This document shows, in pieces, positions 1 through 8,649 of a stretch of DNA of 64,000 nt. Position 1 is the first letter of the stretch, and each line of letters begins with the position of its first letter. The notes beneath the pieces are model-generated. The model did no database searches, was not told the origin of the DNA, and saw only the letters and a list, made by a program, of their open reading frames with translations. The position numbers and the translations under genes are program-made. Origin of the DNA: Pseudomonas chlororaphis subsp. chlororaphis. GTDB taxonomy: Bacteria > Pseudomonadota > Gammaproteobacteria > Pseudomonadales > Pseudomonadaceae. Location of the stretch: contig NZ_CP027712.1 of assembly GCF_003945765.1 (NCBI RefSeq), positions 3,286,001 through 3,350,000 of the forward strand, written 5' to 3'.

Positions 1-45
1 TGGGCAAGCCGAGCCGGGCCGGGATGCAGACCGCGGATCAGTGAC

Positions 46-1233
46 TCAGGCGTCGGCCCGGCGCTTGAGCAGCAGGGTCAGGCCCAGGGCGCTGAGCGAC
101 AGCAGCGCCGCGCAGAAGAAAATCCACGAATACCCCAGGTTCAACGCCACCGCGCCCATCAAGGGCCCTGCAATCGCCAGCGCCAGGTCGAAAAACACCG
201 CGTAGGCGCTCAGGCCGGCGCCGCGGCTGGTGCTGGGCACCTGCTTGATCGCTTCCACCCCCAGCGCCGGGTACACCAGCGACAGGCCGAAGCCGGCGAG
301 CCCGGCGCCGATCATGGCGAACGCCGTCGATGGCGCCAGCCACAGCAGGATCAGGCCCAGGGTCTCGATGCTCATGCAGGCGATGGCCGCGCGATAACCG
401 CCAAACCGGCTGATGCTGGAGATGAACAGCAGGCGCGAGAGGATGAAGCAGATGCCGAATACCGTCAGGCAATAGGCCGCGCCGGTCCAGCCGCGGCTGA
501 GGTAGAACAGGGTAATAAAGGTGGTCAGGGTGCCGTAGCCGATGGACGCCAGGCTCAGGCCGGCGCCGTACGGCGCGATACGGCCGAACACCGCGCGAAA
601 CGACAGGCGCTCGCCGCGGATCACCGGCACCGATGGCTTGTTGCGGATCAGCAGCAGGGCCAGGGCCGCCAGCAGCGACAGGGCCAGCCCCAGGCTTTCG
701 AAACCGTAGTCGGCGACCATCACCACCCCCAGCGGCGCGCCGATGGCAATCGCACCATAGGAGGCGATGCCGTTCCAGGAAATCGAGCGCGCGGTGTGCT
801 CGGCGCCGACCTGGCCCATGCACCAGCTGATGGTGCCCACGCCGATCAGGCCCTGGGCCACCCCCAGCAGCAAACGTCCCAGCAACAGGACGCTCAGGCT
901 GAGCAGCGGCAATGTTTGCAGGAGGCTGGACGCCAGGGTCAGCAGCCCGCTGAGGAAAATCCCCGCCAGGCCGTAGACGATCGCCCGTTTGGTGCCGATG
1001 TTGTCCGACAGGCGCCCGGCCATGGGCCGGCTGAGGAGGGTGGCCAGGTACTGCGAGCCGATAGTCAGCCCGGCCACCACCGCGCTGAAGCCCAGTTCGC
1101 CGTGGACGTAACCCGGCAGCACCGCGATCGGCAGGCCGATGCAGAGAAACGCGATAAAGGTATAGAAGACGATAGAGACGATCTGCAGGGTGATCGTCAT
1201 GGAACTGGGCACGGGCTGTTGTTGCGCAGACAT
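46..1233 (-). CDS. MFS transporter, YhhS/YfcJ-like exporter
   Basis: A 395-residue major facilitator protein of the inner membrane with about 12 hydrophobic segments. The loop between helices 2 and 3 reads SRPMAGRLSDNIGTKRA, the classical MFS motif A in slightly altered form. Overall it resembles the YhhS/YfcJ (arabinose-efflux-like) group of proton-driven exporters; the substrate cannot be read from sequence. The N-terminus is ambiguous. The ATG at 1233 gives an 11-residue hydrophilic leader, whereas an internal ATG at 1200 sits directly before the first membrane helix; neither has a strong ribosome site. The gene stands alone, convergent with nothing visible at the window edge, and is followed upstream by a single REP unit and the YbiT terminator. 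Confidence 0.85.
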   Translation of the reverse strand: MSAQQQPVPSSMTITLQIVSIVFYTFIAFLCIGLPIAVLPGYVHGELGFSAVVAGLTIGSQYLATLLSRPMAGRLSDNIGTKRAIVYGLAGIFLSGLLTLASSLLQTLPLLSLSVLLLGRLLLGVAQGLIGVGTISWCMGQVGAEHTARSISWNGIASYGAIAIGAPLGVVMVADYGFESLGLALSLLAALALLLIRNKPSVPVIRGERLSFRAVFGRIAPYGAGLSLASIGYGTLTTFITLFYLSRGWTGAAYCLTVFGICFILSRLLFISSISRFGGYRAAIACMSIETLGLILLWLAPSTAFAMIGAGLAGFGLSLVYPALGVEAIKQVPSTSRGAGLSAYAVFFDLALAIAGPLMGAVALNLGYSWIFFCAALLSLSALGLTLLLKRRADA

Positions 1234-1362
1234 GAGGGCTCGTTCGCGGGCGGGCGGTTGGAGAACTGCATCATGGCGCGGGCCGGAAATAAAAGGAAGC
1301 AGGCTAACGATTTCTTTATGGCCGGCTATTTATAGGGGTTGGGAGGACGTTATCGCTGCGTC

Positions 1363-1386
1363 TGTAGGAGCGAGGCTTGCCCGCGA
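1363..1386. repeat. Single REP unit (GTAGGAGCGA...GCTTGC family)
   Basis: One copy of the Pseudomonas REP core (GTAGGAGCGAGGCTTGCCCG). The same core occurs as inverted pairs at 9815-9920, 38201-38294 and 55597-55689. It lies in the gap between the MFS gene and the ybiT terminator. Confidence 0.75.
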
Positions 1387-1402
1387 TGCTTTTATAGCCG
1401 TA

Positions 1403-1432
1403 CAAAAAAGCCCCGTCACCAGGACGGGGCTT
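1403..1432 (-). terminator. Rho-independent terminator of ybiT
   Basis: Inverted repeat with arms AAGCCCCGTC and GACGGGGCTT around a 5-base loop. On the minus strand it is followed by a run of six T. It lies 27 bases past the ybiT stop codon. Confidence 0.85.
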
Positions 1433-1458
1433 GCAGACCGGCAACCAACTGGCGTTCC

Positions 1459-3045
1459 TTAGAACACCACGCCCTGGCTGCGCAGGTAGTCGTCGTAGGT
1501 GCCGCTGAAGTCGGTCACGCCGTTCGGGCTCAGCTCGATGATGCGAGTGGCCAGGGACGACACGAACTCACGGTCGTGGCTGACGAAGATCAGCGTGCCC
1601 GGGTAGTTTTCCAGGGCCAGGTTCAGCGCCTCGATGGATTCCATGTCCAGGTGGTTGGTCGGTTCGTCCATCACCAGTACGTTGGGCTTTTGCAGGATCA
1701 GCTTGCCGAACAGCATGCGACCTTGCTCACCACCGGATATGACCTTGACCGACTTGAGGATCTCGTCGTTGGAGAACAGCATGCGGCCCAGGGTGCCACG
1801 GATGATCTGCTCGCCCTGGGTCCACTGGCCCATCCAGTCGAACAGGCTGACGTCGTCTTCGAAGTCATGGGCGTGGTCCTGGGCGTAGTAGCCCAGCTCG
1901 GCGCTTTCGGTCCACTTCACCGAACCGGCGTCCGGGGTCAGCTCGCCCATCAGGGTGCGCAGCAGGGTGGTCTTGCCGATGCCGTTCGGGCCGATGATCG
2001 CCACGCGCTCGCCGGCTTCGACGGTGAAGCTGAAGTTCTTGAACAGGGTCTTGCCGTCGAAGCCCTTGGACATCTGCTCGATGGTCACGGCCTGGCGGTG
2101 CAGCTTCTTGGTCTGTTCGAAGCGGATGAACGGGCTGACGCGGCTCGATGGCTTGACCTCGGCCAGCTGGATCTTGTCGATCTGCTTGGCGCGGGAGGTG
2201 GCCTGCTTGGCTTTCGAGGCGTTGGCCGAGAAGCGGCTGACGAAGGTCTGCAGCTCGGCGATCTGGGCTTTCTTCTTGGCGTTGTCCGACAGCAGTTGCT
2301 CGCGGGACTGGGTCGCCGCGGTCATGTACTCGTCGTAGTTGCCCGGGAACAGGCGCAGCTCGCCGTAGTCCAGGTCGGCCATGTGGGTGCAGACGCTGTT
2401 GAGGAAGTGACGGTCGTGGGAAATGATGATCATGGTGCTGTTACGCGCCGTCAGAATTGTTTCCAGCCAGCGGATGGTGTTGATGTCCAGGTGGTTGGTC
2501 GGTTCGTCGAGCAGCAGCACTTCCGGATCGGAGAACAGCGCCTGGGCCAGCAAGACCCGCAGCTTCCAGCCCGGAGCCACTTCGGTCATCGGACCGAAAT
2601 GCTGTTCCAGGGGAATGCCCAGGCCCAGCAGCAGTTCACCGGCGCGGGACTCGGCGGTGTAGCCGTCCATCTCGGCGAAGTCGGTTTCCAGCTCGGCCAC
2701 GGCCATGCCGTCTTCTTCGCTCATTTCCGGCAGCGAGTAGATGCGATCGCGCTCGGCCTTGACCTTCCACAGCTCTTCGTGACCCATGATCACGGTGTCG
2801 ATCACGGTGAATTCTTCGTAGGCGAACTGGTCCTGGCGCAGTTTACCCAGGCGAACGTTCGGCTCCAGCATGACCTGGCCGCCGGACGGCTCGAGGTCGC
2901 CACCGAGGATTTTCATGAAAGTCGACTTGCCGCAACCGTTGGCGCCGATCAGGCCATAGCGGTTGCCGCCGTTGAACTTGACCGAAACGTTCTCGAATAG
3001 CGGCTTGGCGCCGAACTGCATCGTGATGTTAGCTGTGGAGATCAA
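1459..3045 (-). CDS. ybiT: ABC-F family ATPase YbiT
   Basis: A 528-residue cytosolic ABC-F protein with two ATP-binding cassettes and no membrane domain. ABC-F proteins act on the ribosome as translation factors. The first cassette has Walker [10 protein letters not shown] (about residue 35) and Walker [12 protein letters not shown]; its signature is degenerate (PGWKLRV). The second has GPNGIGKTT and the signature ISGGEQGRM. The linker between them is lysine-rich ([16 protein letters not shown]), as expected for the P-site tRNA interaction motif. Length and sequence match E. coli YbiT closely. The start appears to be TTG at 3043-3045 with AGGT nine bases upstream; the next ATG (residue 9) would cut into the conserved N-terminus. 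Monocistronic, with its own terminator. Confidence 0.95.
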   Translation of the reverse strand: MISTANITMQFGAKPLFENVSVKFNGGNRYGLIGANGCGKSTFMKILGGDLEPSGGQVMLEPNVRLGKLRQDQFAYEEFTVIDTVIMGHEELWKVKAERDRIYSLPEMSEEDGMAVAELETDFAEMDGYTAESRAGELLLGLGIPLEQHFGPMTEVAPGWKLRVLLAQALFSDPEVLLLDEPTNHLDINTIRWLETILTARNSTMIIISHDRHFLNSVCTHMADLDYGELRLFPGNYDEYMTAATQSREQLLSDNAKKKAQIAELQTFVSRFSANASKAKQATSRAKQIDKIQLAEVKPSSRVSPFIRFEQTKKLHRQAVTIEQMSKGFDGKTLFKNFSFTVEAGERVAIIGPNGIGKTTLLRTLMGELTPDAGSVKWTESAELGYYAQDHAHDFEDDVSLFDWMGQWTQGEQIIRGTLGRMLFSNDEILKSVKVISGGEQGRMLFGKLILQKPNVLVMDEPTNHLDMESIEALNLALENYPGTLIFVSHDREFVSSLATRIIELSPNGVTDFSGTYDDYLRSQGVVF

Positions 3046-3579
3046 TTACTTTACCTATCAAGGGGTTGCGAGCATCGTGTGGGCTCTTGGGCCATTCCCG
3101 GGGCATTCTGGAGCTTTTCCATTTCGCCAGGGTCGAGCCAGGGTCGAGCCAGCGAGCATAAGTAGACAGCAACATCTGGACGCTATGGCCAAGTTGCTGG
3201 GCAATAAAGGTGGGAGGTCATGTTGGAATTTGGCGCGCATTGTCGCATATGTGCGCCGGCAGTTGTATGACAGTGACCCACGGATTTTTCATCCAGGCCG
3301 GTAAGCGTCAGGCGTTGTAAAAATCGCCGCTGCGGATTTGTCCCGGGCAATGCGACTTAGGTCGTGGCATAGCGGACGGACACATTTTCACAAATCGGAG
3401 TTAACCTTTGGTTACAAACTGTGGCTAAAATGCCGACCAGTTGCCACATGCCATCATTGGCATGGGCTCAAGGACGTGCCTTCAGGACCTCTTATCGCTT
3501 TCGGACGCTGCATATGACCCCCGGCCCAGGTGGCCCACGTGGGGGCGCAGTATGTTCTCTTCTGACATGTGACGATTCC
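3046..3579. other. Intergenic region between ybiT and lpxO
   Basis: About 530 bases with divergent promoters presumed. A direct repeat of GGTCGAGCCAG occurs twice in tandem near 3131-3152. A 60-codon minus-strand frame (3058-3240) has no convincing ribosome site and no recognisable protein character, so it was not called. Otherwise nothing recognised. Confidence 0.4.
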
Positions 3580-4479
3580 GTGAAACTCATCATTGCCGCT
3601 GTTTACGTTTTATCCATCGCGTATGTGCACCTGCGTGGTCGCGTGCGCCATAAACTGGGCCGCCAGCTGAGTGATCACTCGACCTTCCTGGCCCCGATCA
3701 ACTGCTTCCTTTATCTGTTCTCGAAGATCCCCAACCGCCCGTACCTCGATCCGGCCGACTTTCCCGACCTGAGCCCGCTGCAGGCCCACTGGGAAGAAAT
3801 CCGCGCCGAGGGCCAGAGCCTGCTCAGGGCCGGGGAGATCAAGCGTTCGGAGCAGTACAACGACGTCGGCTTCAACTCGTTCTTCAAGACCGGCTGGAAG
3901 CGCTTCTACCTCAAGTGGTACGGCGACAGCCATCCTTCGGCGATGAAGCTGTGCCCGCGGACCACCGAGCTGGTGCAAAGCATCGGCTCGATCAAGGCGG
4001 CGATGTTCGCCGAACTGCCGCCGGGCTCGAAGCTGGTACGCCATCGCGATCCTTATGCCGGCTCCTACCGTTACCACCTGGGCCTGGAAACGCCCAACAG
4101 CGCCGGTTGCTACATCAATGTCGACGGTGAGCACTATCACTGGCGCGACGGCGAAGCGGTGATGTTCGACGAGACCTACATCCACTACGCGGAAAACACC
4201 ACCGAGCAGAACCGCATCATCCTGTTCTGTGACGTCGAGCGGCCGATGAAGTACCGCTGGGCCGCCGCCTTCAACCGCTGGTTCAGCCGCACCGTGATGG
4301 CCGCCGCCGGTTCGCCCAACGATGCCGGCGACCGCACCGGGGGCCTGAACCGCGCCTTCACCAAGCTGTACAAGATCCGCCTGCGCGGTAAAGAGCTGAA
4401 AAAGCGCAACCGCAAGCTTTATTACCTGGAAAAGTGGGCGATCTTCGCTGCACTGTTGCTGCTGTTCATCTTCATCTGA
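3580..4479 (+). CDS. lpxO: Lipid A 2-hydroxylase LpxO (aspartyl/asparaginyl beta-hydroxylase family)
   Basis: A 299-residue Fe(II)/2-oxoglutarate dioxygenase that adds a 2-hydroxyl to a secondary acyl chain of lipid A at the inner membrane. The N-terminus is a membrane helix (KLIIAAVYVLSIAYVHLRGR) and a second hydrophobic helix ends the protein (AIFAALLLLFIFI). Between them lies the jelly-roll core with the iron ligands visible as HRDPYAGSYRYHLGL and YIHYAENTT. I chose the GTG at 3580: it begins the conserved membrane helix, while the longer frame to 3421 adds 53 residues of non-conserved sequence. The ribosome site is weak. Together with the arn operon at the right end of the window, this gives the cell two lipid A remodelling routes. 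Confidence 0.9.
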   Translation: MKLIIAAVYVLSIAYVHLRGRVRHKLGRQLSDHSTFLAPINCFLYLFSKIPNRPYLDPADFPDLSPLQAHWEEIRAEGQSLLRAGEIKRSEQYNDVGFNSFFKTGWKRFYLKWYGDSHPSAMKLCPRTTELVQSIGSIKAAMFAELPPGSKLVRHRDPYAGSYRYHLGLETPNSAGCYINVDGEHYHWRDGEAVMFDETYIHYAENTTEQNRIILFCDVERPMKYRWAAAFNRWFSRTVMAAAGSPNDAGDRTGGLNRAFTKLYKIRLRGKELKKRNRKLYYLEKWAIFAALLLLFIFI

Positions 4480-4488
4480 TTCGCCCCT

Positions 4489-4547
4489 GATCGCAGGCCA
4501 GCCTCGCGCCTACGAGCCCGTCGCAGGAGCGAGGCTGGCCCGCGATC
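4489..4547. repeat. Inverted REP pair between convergent genes
   Basis: Two arms of about 23 bases (4489-4511 and 4525-4547), near-perfect reverse complements (GATCGCAGGCCAGCCTCGCG against its complement), separated by 13 bases. It fills the gap between the convergent lpxO and ligD and could act as a bidirectional terminator or mRNA-stabilising hairpin. Confidence 0.85.
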
Positions 4548-4553
4548 ACGTCC

Positions 4554-7085
4554 TCAAGGTTTGTCCACTCCCAACTGCTGCCACATCTTCGCGGTGATCC
4601 GCTGCCGATGGGCGTAGCCGTGCCACGGATCCTCGGTCAAGGCCTCCAGGCGCTGACTCAGGTTCGCCACGTTCCACTGCTGGGCATGCCGGACATCGCC
4701 CAGTTCATCCCGCGCAATCGGCACCGAGACCGGCAGCCCGGGGCGGGCCCGTACCGAATAGGCGGCCACGGTGCTGGCGCCACGGGTATTGCGCAGGTAA
4801 TCGACGAAGATTTTGCCGACCCGGTTTTTCGGGCCCATGGTCGCGGTGATGCGCTCCGGCAACTGCTGCGCCATGAATTGCGCGATGGCCTTGGCGAAAC
4901 CCTTGACCGTATCCCAGTCGGCCTTGCGCGCCAGCGGCACGATCAGGTGCATGCCTTTGCCGCCGCTGGTTTTCAGGAAGACCTGCAAACCCAGTTCATC
5001 GAGCACCGAAAGGGTCAGCTGGGTGGCCTCCAGCATGCTTTTCCAGGGCAGCGCCGGGTCCGGGTCGAGGTCGAGCACGAACAGGTCCGGGGTTTCGATC
5101 TGGTCGTGGGTCGCGCCCCAGGTGTGCAACTCGATGGTGCCCATCTGCACCGCGCCGATCAGTGCCGCAGTGCTGTCGATTTCCATCAGGCGCGCGTGGC
5201 TGGGGTCCAGCGCCGGGTCGAGGTGGCGGATATGGGGGATGGCCAGGTGCTCGGCATGTTTCTGGAAAAACTGCTCGCCTTCCACCCCTTCGGGGGCCCG
5301 CAGCAACGACACCGGCCGGTCGCGCAGGTGCGGCAGGATCTGCTGGTCGATGCTGGCGTAGAACTGCGCCAGTTGCAGCTTGGTGGTCCCGGATTGCTGG
5401 TCGATGACCCGATCCGGGTGGGTGATCCTGACCCCGGCGACGCTGTGAGCGGTCGACTTATCCGAACGGGAGGCCGTGCCCCGGCTGCGCGTCTCGACGG
5501 CCTTGGAGGTCTGCGGCTGCTCGCGAACGATCTCCCTGGCCGGCTTATCGCTGCGCAGAGCGATGAACGCCGCCTGGCGCACCACCTGCTCGCGGGTCCA
5601 CTCGGCGAATTCGACTTCGGCCACCAGCTGCGGCTCGACCCAGTGCACGCCGCGGGCCTGGGCCGCAGTCAGGGGTTTGGCCAGGGGCGATGAGTCCCGC
5701 TCAAGTTCCTGCATCCGCTCATGCAGCTGCTTCAAGGTCTGCTGGTCGAAACCGGTGCCGACCCGGCCGGCGTACACCAGCCCGCTAGTGTCGTTGACTC
5801 CCAGCAGCAGGGCGCCAAAGCCGCTGCGCGAACCTTGCGGGCGGGTATAGCCGACCACCACGAACTCCTGGCGCAGCCGGCATTTGAGCTTGATCCAGTC
5901 TGTGCTGCGGCGCGACACATAGGGGCTGCCGGCCCGCTTGCCGATCACCCCCTCCAGGGACAGGGCACAGGCGCTTTCGAGGATGTCGTGGTGCTGGGCG
6001 GCAAAGGCTTCGGAAAAACGCAGGACCTTGCTCGATTTGCGCCCGAGCGCCTGCTTGAGGGCCTGACGGCGTTCTTCCACCGGCGTTTCGCGCAAGTCCT
6101 CGCCCTGCAGAAAGGGTGCGTCGAACAGGTAATAGATGATGTCCACGCTGCGACCGATATCGAAGGCGTTCTGCAGCGCCTGGAAGTCCGGCAGGCCTTG
6201 GTCGTTGAGCACCACCATTTCGCCGTCCAGCCAGCTGTCCTTGAGCTTCAGGGCAGCCAGGGCCTTGGCTTGCTGGGGCAGGCGGCTAGTCCAGTCGTGA
6301 CCGTTGCGGGTCAGCAGGTGTACCTCGTCGTTCTGGATGCGCGCCAGGATCCGGTAGCCGTCAAACTTGATCTCGTAGCGCCAGTCGCCGCCGGGCGCCT
6401 TGTCCACCAGGGTCGCCAGCTGCGGCGCCAGGCTTTGCGGCAGGACCACGGCTTTTTTCCCCGATGGTTTTTTCTCGGCTTTTTTTGCGGCCTGGGGTTT
6501 GGCGCTGGCAGCTTTGCGTTCGCCCACTGTGGCGCCACTGAGCACGCTCCTGGGCAGGGCCCGGACCACGTCGTACTCGTCGCTCGGTCGCGCCTGGGCA
6601 TCCTGCTCCTTGATCAGCAGCCACTGTTCCTTGTCGCCGCTGCCGCGCATATGGGTGCGCACCAGGGCCCAGTCGCCGCCGAGCTTCTCACCGATCAGGG
6701 TGAACTTGAGCTTGCCCGCCCGATAGCTGGCGTCGGGGTCGTCATGGGGTTGCCAGACGCCATGGTCCCAGACGATCACATCACCGGCGCCGTATTGCCC
6801 GGCGGGGATGCTGCCCTCGAAATCGCCATAGCTCAGCGGGTGGTCCTCGACATGCACCGCCAGGCGTTTTTGTGTGGGGTCCAGGCTCGGGCCCTTGGGC
6901 ACCGCCCAGCTTTTCAGGCTGCCGCCCAGTTCCAGGCGAAAGTCGTAATGCAGGTTGCGCGCATCGTGCTTCTGGATCACGAAACGCAGGGCCGAGGTGG
7001 ACTTGACGGAGGCTTTGTCCGTCGCCGGCTCCGAGGTGATCGCGAAGTTGCGCTTGCGCTGGTATTCACTCAGGGATTTGGCCAT
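4554..7085 (-). CDS. ligD: Multifunctional ATP-dependent DNA ligase D
   Basis: An 843-residue LigD for bacterial non-homologous end joining. Domain order is the Pseudomonas one. A 3'-phosphoesterase domain (about 1-190) has HDARNLHYDFRLE. The ATP ligase (about 215-540) has the catalytic lysine in YEIKFDGYR near residue 240 and conserved WIKLKCR. The primase-polymerase domain (about 555-843) carries the metal-binding aspartates in DLDPDP. A lysine/alanine-rich linker joins the first two domains. It fills gaps and seals ends held by Ku, the product of the gene just upstream; 31 bases separate the two and they are presumably co-transcribed, with Ku first. Full length and apparently intact. Confidence 0.96.
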   Translation of the reverse strand: MAKSLSEYQRKRNFAITSEPATDKASVKSTSALRFVIQKHDARNLHYDFRLELGGSLKSWAVPKGPSLDPTQKRLAVHVEDHPLSYGDFEGSIPAGQYGAGDVIVWDHGVWQPHDDPDASYRAGKLKFTLIGEKLGGDWALVRTHMRGSGDKEQWLLIKEQDAQARPSDEYDVVRALPRSVLSGATVGERKAASAKPQAAKKAEKKPSGKKAVVLPQSLAPQLATLVDKAPGGDWRYEIKFDGYRILARIQNDEVHLLTRNGHDWTSRLPQQAKALAALKLKDSWLDGEMVVLNDQGLPDFQALQNAFDIGRSVDIIYYLFDAPFLQGEDLRETPVEERRQALKQALGRKSSKVLRFSEAFAAQHHDILESACALSLEGVIGKRAGSPYVSRRSTDWIKLKCRLRQEFVVVGYTRPQGSRSGFGALLLGVNDTSGLVYAGRVGTGFDQQTLKQLHERMQELERDSSPLAKPLTAAQARGVHWVEPQLVAEVEFAEWTREQVVRQAAFIALRSDKPAREIVREQPQTSKAVETRSRGTASRSDKSTAHSVAGVRITHPDRVIDQQSGTTKLQLAQFYASIDQQILPHLRDRPVSLLRAPEGVEGEQFFQKHAEHLAIPHIRHLDPALDPSHARLMEIDSTAALIGAVQMGTIELHTWGATHDQIETPDLFVLDLDPDPALPWKSMLEATQLTLSVLDELGLQVFLKTSGGKGMHLIVPLARKADWDTVKGFAKAIAQFMAQQLPERITATMGPKNRVGKIFVDYLRNTRGASTVAAYSVRARPGLPVSVPIARDELGDVRHAQQWNVANLSQRLEALTEDPWHGYAHRQRITAKMWQQLGVDKP

Positions 7086-7116
7086 GACCCACTACCTTGT
7101 ATGGCGAGCCGGCGGT

Positions 7117-8001
7117 TCAGGCACGGGATCGCTTGGTGGCTTTCTTGGCTGCCGCGGGTTTGTCCGCGGCCTTGCCGGGCTTGTCCGGGCTGGCGGGCGC
7201 CTTGCTCCTGGACTTGGCGCCCAGGCTGCGCCTGAGCATCTCGGTCAGGTCGATGATGTCGGCGCTCTGGCGTTGCTCTTCGCCGGCGGCGCTTTCCACG
7301 TCCTCGATCTTGCCGGCCCGGGCCTTTTTCTCCACCAGGGCCATGATCTTGTCGGTGAAACTGTCGCGGTATTGTTCAGGCTGCCAGTCGGCGCTCATGT
7401 CCGCCACCAGGCGCCTGGCCATGTCCCGCTCGCCCTTGGTCAGGTCCGGCTTGGCCACCTCCGGTCCCAGGGCCAGTTCGTCGAGGCTGCGCACCTCGGC
7501 CGGCCAACGCAGCATTACCAGTACCAGCGCGGACTCCAGCGGCATCAGCGCCGCCAGATGCTGGCGGGTGTGCAGCACCACCAGGGCCAGGGCGACTTTC
7601 GAGGTGCTCTCCAGGGTTTCGCGCAGCAGCGCATAGACCTTGCCGCCACGCTTGTCGGGGGCCAGGAAGTAGGGGGTGTCGATGTTCTGCAGCGGGATCT
7701 GCTGGCTGTCGACGAAGGCGAAGATGTCGATGGTCTGGGTCGACAGCGGGTGGGCCGAGCGGATCTCGTCCTCGCTGAGTAGCACATAGCGGCCTTTTTC
7801 GTAGGCCACGCCTTTGACGATATGTTCCTTGCCGACTTCCTTGCCGGTGACCTTGTTGACCCGCTTGTAACCCACCGGGTCCATGCTGCGCTGGTCCAGC
7901 CAGTCGAAGTCCACGCCCTGGGAGGAGGTCGCCGAGACCAGCGCCACCGGAATGTGAACCAGACCGAAACTGATCGCGCCTTTCCAGATTGCCCGTGCCA
8001 T
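7117..8001 (-). CDS. ku: Non-homologous end-joining protein Ku
   Basis: A 294-residue bacterial Ku, a homodimeric ring that binds double-strand break ends and recruits LigD. The N-terminus (MARAIWKGAISFGLVHIPV) and the segment YKRVNKVTGKEV are hallmark Ku core sequences. The C-terminal tail from about residue 255 is rich in Lys, Ala and Pro (SRSKAPASPDKPGK), typical of bacterial Ku tails that contact DNA and ligase. The ATG at 8001 follows GGGGACAGG. First gene of a ku-ligD operon on the minus strand. Confidence 0.96.
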   Translation of the reverse strand: MARAIWKGAISFGLVHIPVALVSATSSQGVDFDWLDQRSMDPVGYKRVNKVTGKEVGKEHIVKGVAYEKGRYVLLSEDEIRSAHPLSTQTIDIFAFVDSQQIPLQNIDTPYFLAPDKRGGKVYALLRETLESTSKVALALVVLHTRQHLAALMPLESALVLVMLRWPAEVRSLDELALGPEVAKPDLTKGERDMARRLVADMSADWQPEQYRDSFTDKIMALVEKKARAGKIEDVESAAGEEQRQSADIIDLTEMLRRSLGAKSRSKAPASPDKPGKAADKPAAAKKATKRSRA

Positions 8002-8216
8002 GAGCCTGTCCCCGTATTGACTGTGGAATCACCATGCAGCGACTGGTTTTCAGGTGACCCGTGGCGCGGCGCGAAAGTTTCCCTGGGCTGCCGGCCTGCA
8101 TGGGCAAGCCGATAACTCGTGTTACATGTCTGACGGATTATTTAATTAACAAGGCCGAACGCGCGACGTAGCCTGGACTCGAATGCGATAACTCGTCGCC
8201 ATCCAAGAGGGTCGCC

Positions 8217-8582
8217 ATGAATAACCTGCTTCGCGGCCTTGCCGTGTTCGCACTGATGAGCGGGGCCAGCACCGCAGCGTTCGCCGCGCCCCAGGCAGCG
8301 CATACGGGCAGCAGGCCAACGTCCGCCATGCTGCTGGCACAGAACCTGCCCGGCAGCAACAACAACCCCTACAACAGCCCGATTCGCCGGGCCAACCCCA
8401 ACAGTATGCAGGGCACCCAGCCCAGCGCCCCGGCTGTCCGTGGGGTTAATCCGGTGCCGGTGCAACGCCCGCCGACCCTGGAGAACGGCGGCATCGGCAA
8501 CGGCTACCCGCGCACCATCACCCAGCCAAGGATCATCGACCCGACACCCGTGACCCCACCGCGTAACCAGCAGCAGCGATAA
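8217..8582 (+). CDS. Small secreted protein of unknown function, Asn/Pro-rich
   Basis: A 121-residue protein I do not recognise. Residues 1-23 form a clear signal peptide (MNNLLRGLAVFALMSGAS, cleavage likely after AFA). The mature part is low-complexity and rich in Pro, Asn, Gln and Arg, with no cysteines. Repeated short motifs include NNNPYNSP and TPVTPPRNQQQR at the end. It appears disordered. The start has a good ribosome site (AAGAGGGTCGCC). It lies 67 bases upstream of the aldose dehydrogenase gene on the same strand, with a hairpin between them. Periplasmic or secreted, no function proposed. Confidence 0.75.
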   Translation: MNNLLRGLAVFALMSGASTAAFAAPQAAHTGSRPTSAMLLAQNLPGSNNNPYNSPIRRANPNSMQGTQPSAPAVRGVNPVPVQRPPTLENGGIGNGYPRTITQPRIIDPTPVTPPRNQQQR

Positions 8583-8590
8583 ACGCTGAC

Positions 8591-8630
8591 CGCCCGAGGC
8601 CGATGCCGGCCCCGGGCGGAAACCTTTTTA
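8591..8630 (+). terminator. Hairpin with T-run between the small secreted protein and the dehydrogenase
   Basis: GC-rich inverted repeat (CCGCCCG ... CGGGCGG with an inner GGCC/GGCC pairing) followed by AAACCTTTTT. It probably ends or attenuates transcription after the small gene. Confidence 0.5.
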
Positions 8631-8649
8631 TCGACAGAAGGAATCGTGC

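Noticed and set aside
1339..3000. A 553-codon open frame antisense to ybiT
   Set aside because: It is the mirror of a highly conserved ABC-F gene in GC-rich DNA. It has no ribosome site and a repetitive His/Gln/Val/Gly-rich composition typical of antisense frames. Similar long antisense frames over ligD, xylulokinase, the TonB receptor and vgrG were discarded for the same reason.
3058..3240. A 60-codon minus-strand frame upstream of ybiT
   Set aside because: No recognisable domain, poor ribosome site, and it overlaps the region where the ybiT promoter must lie.
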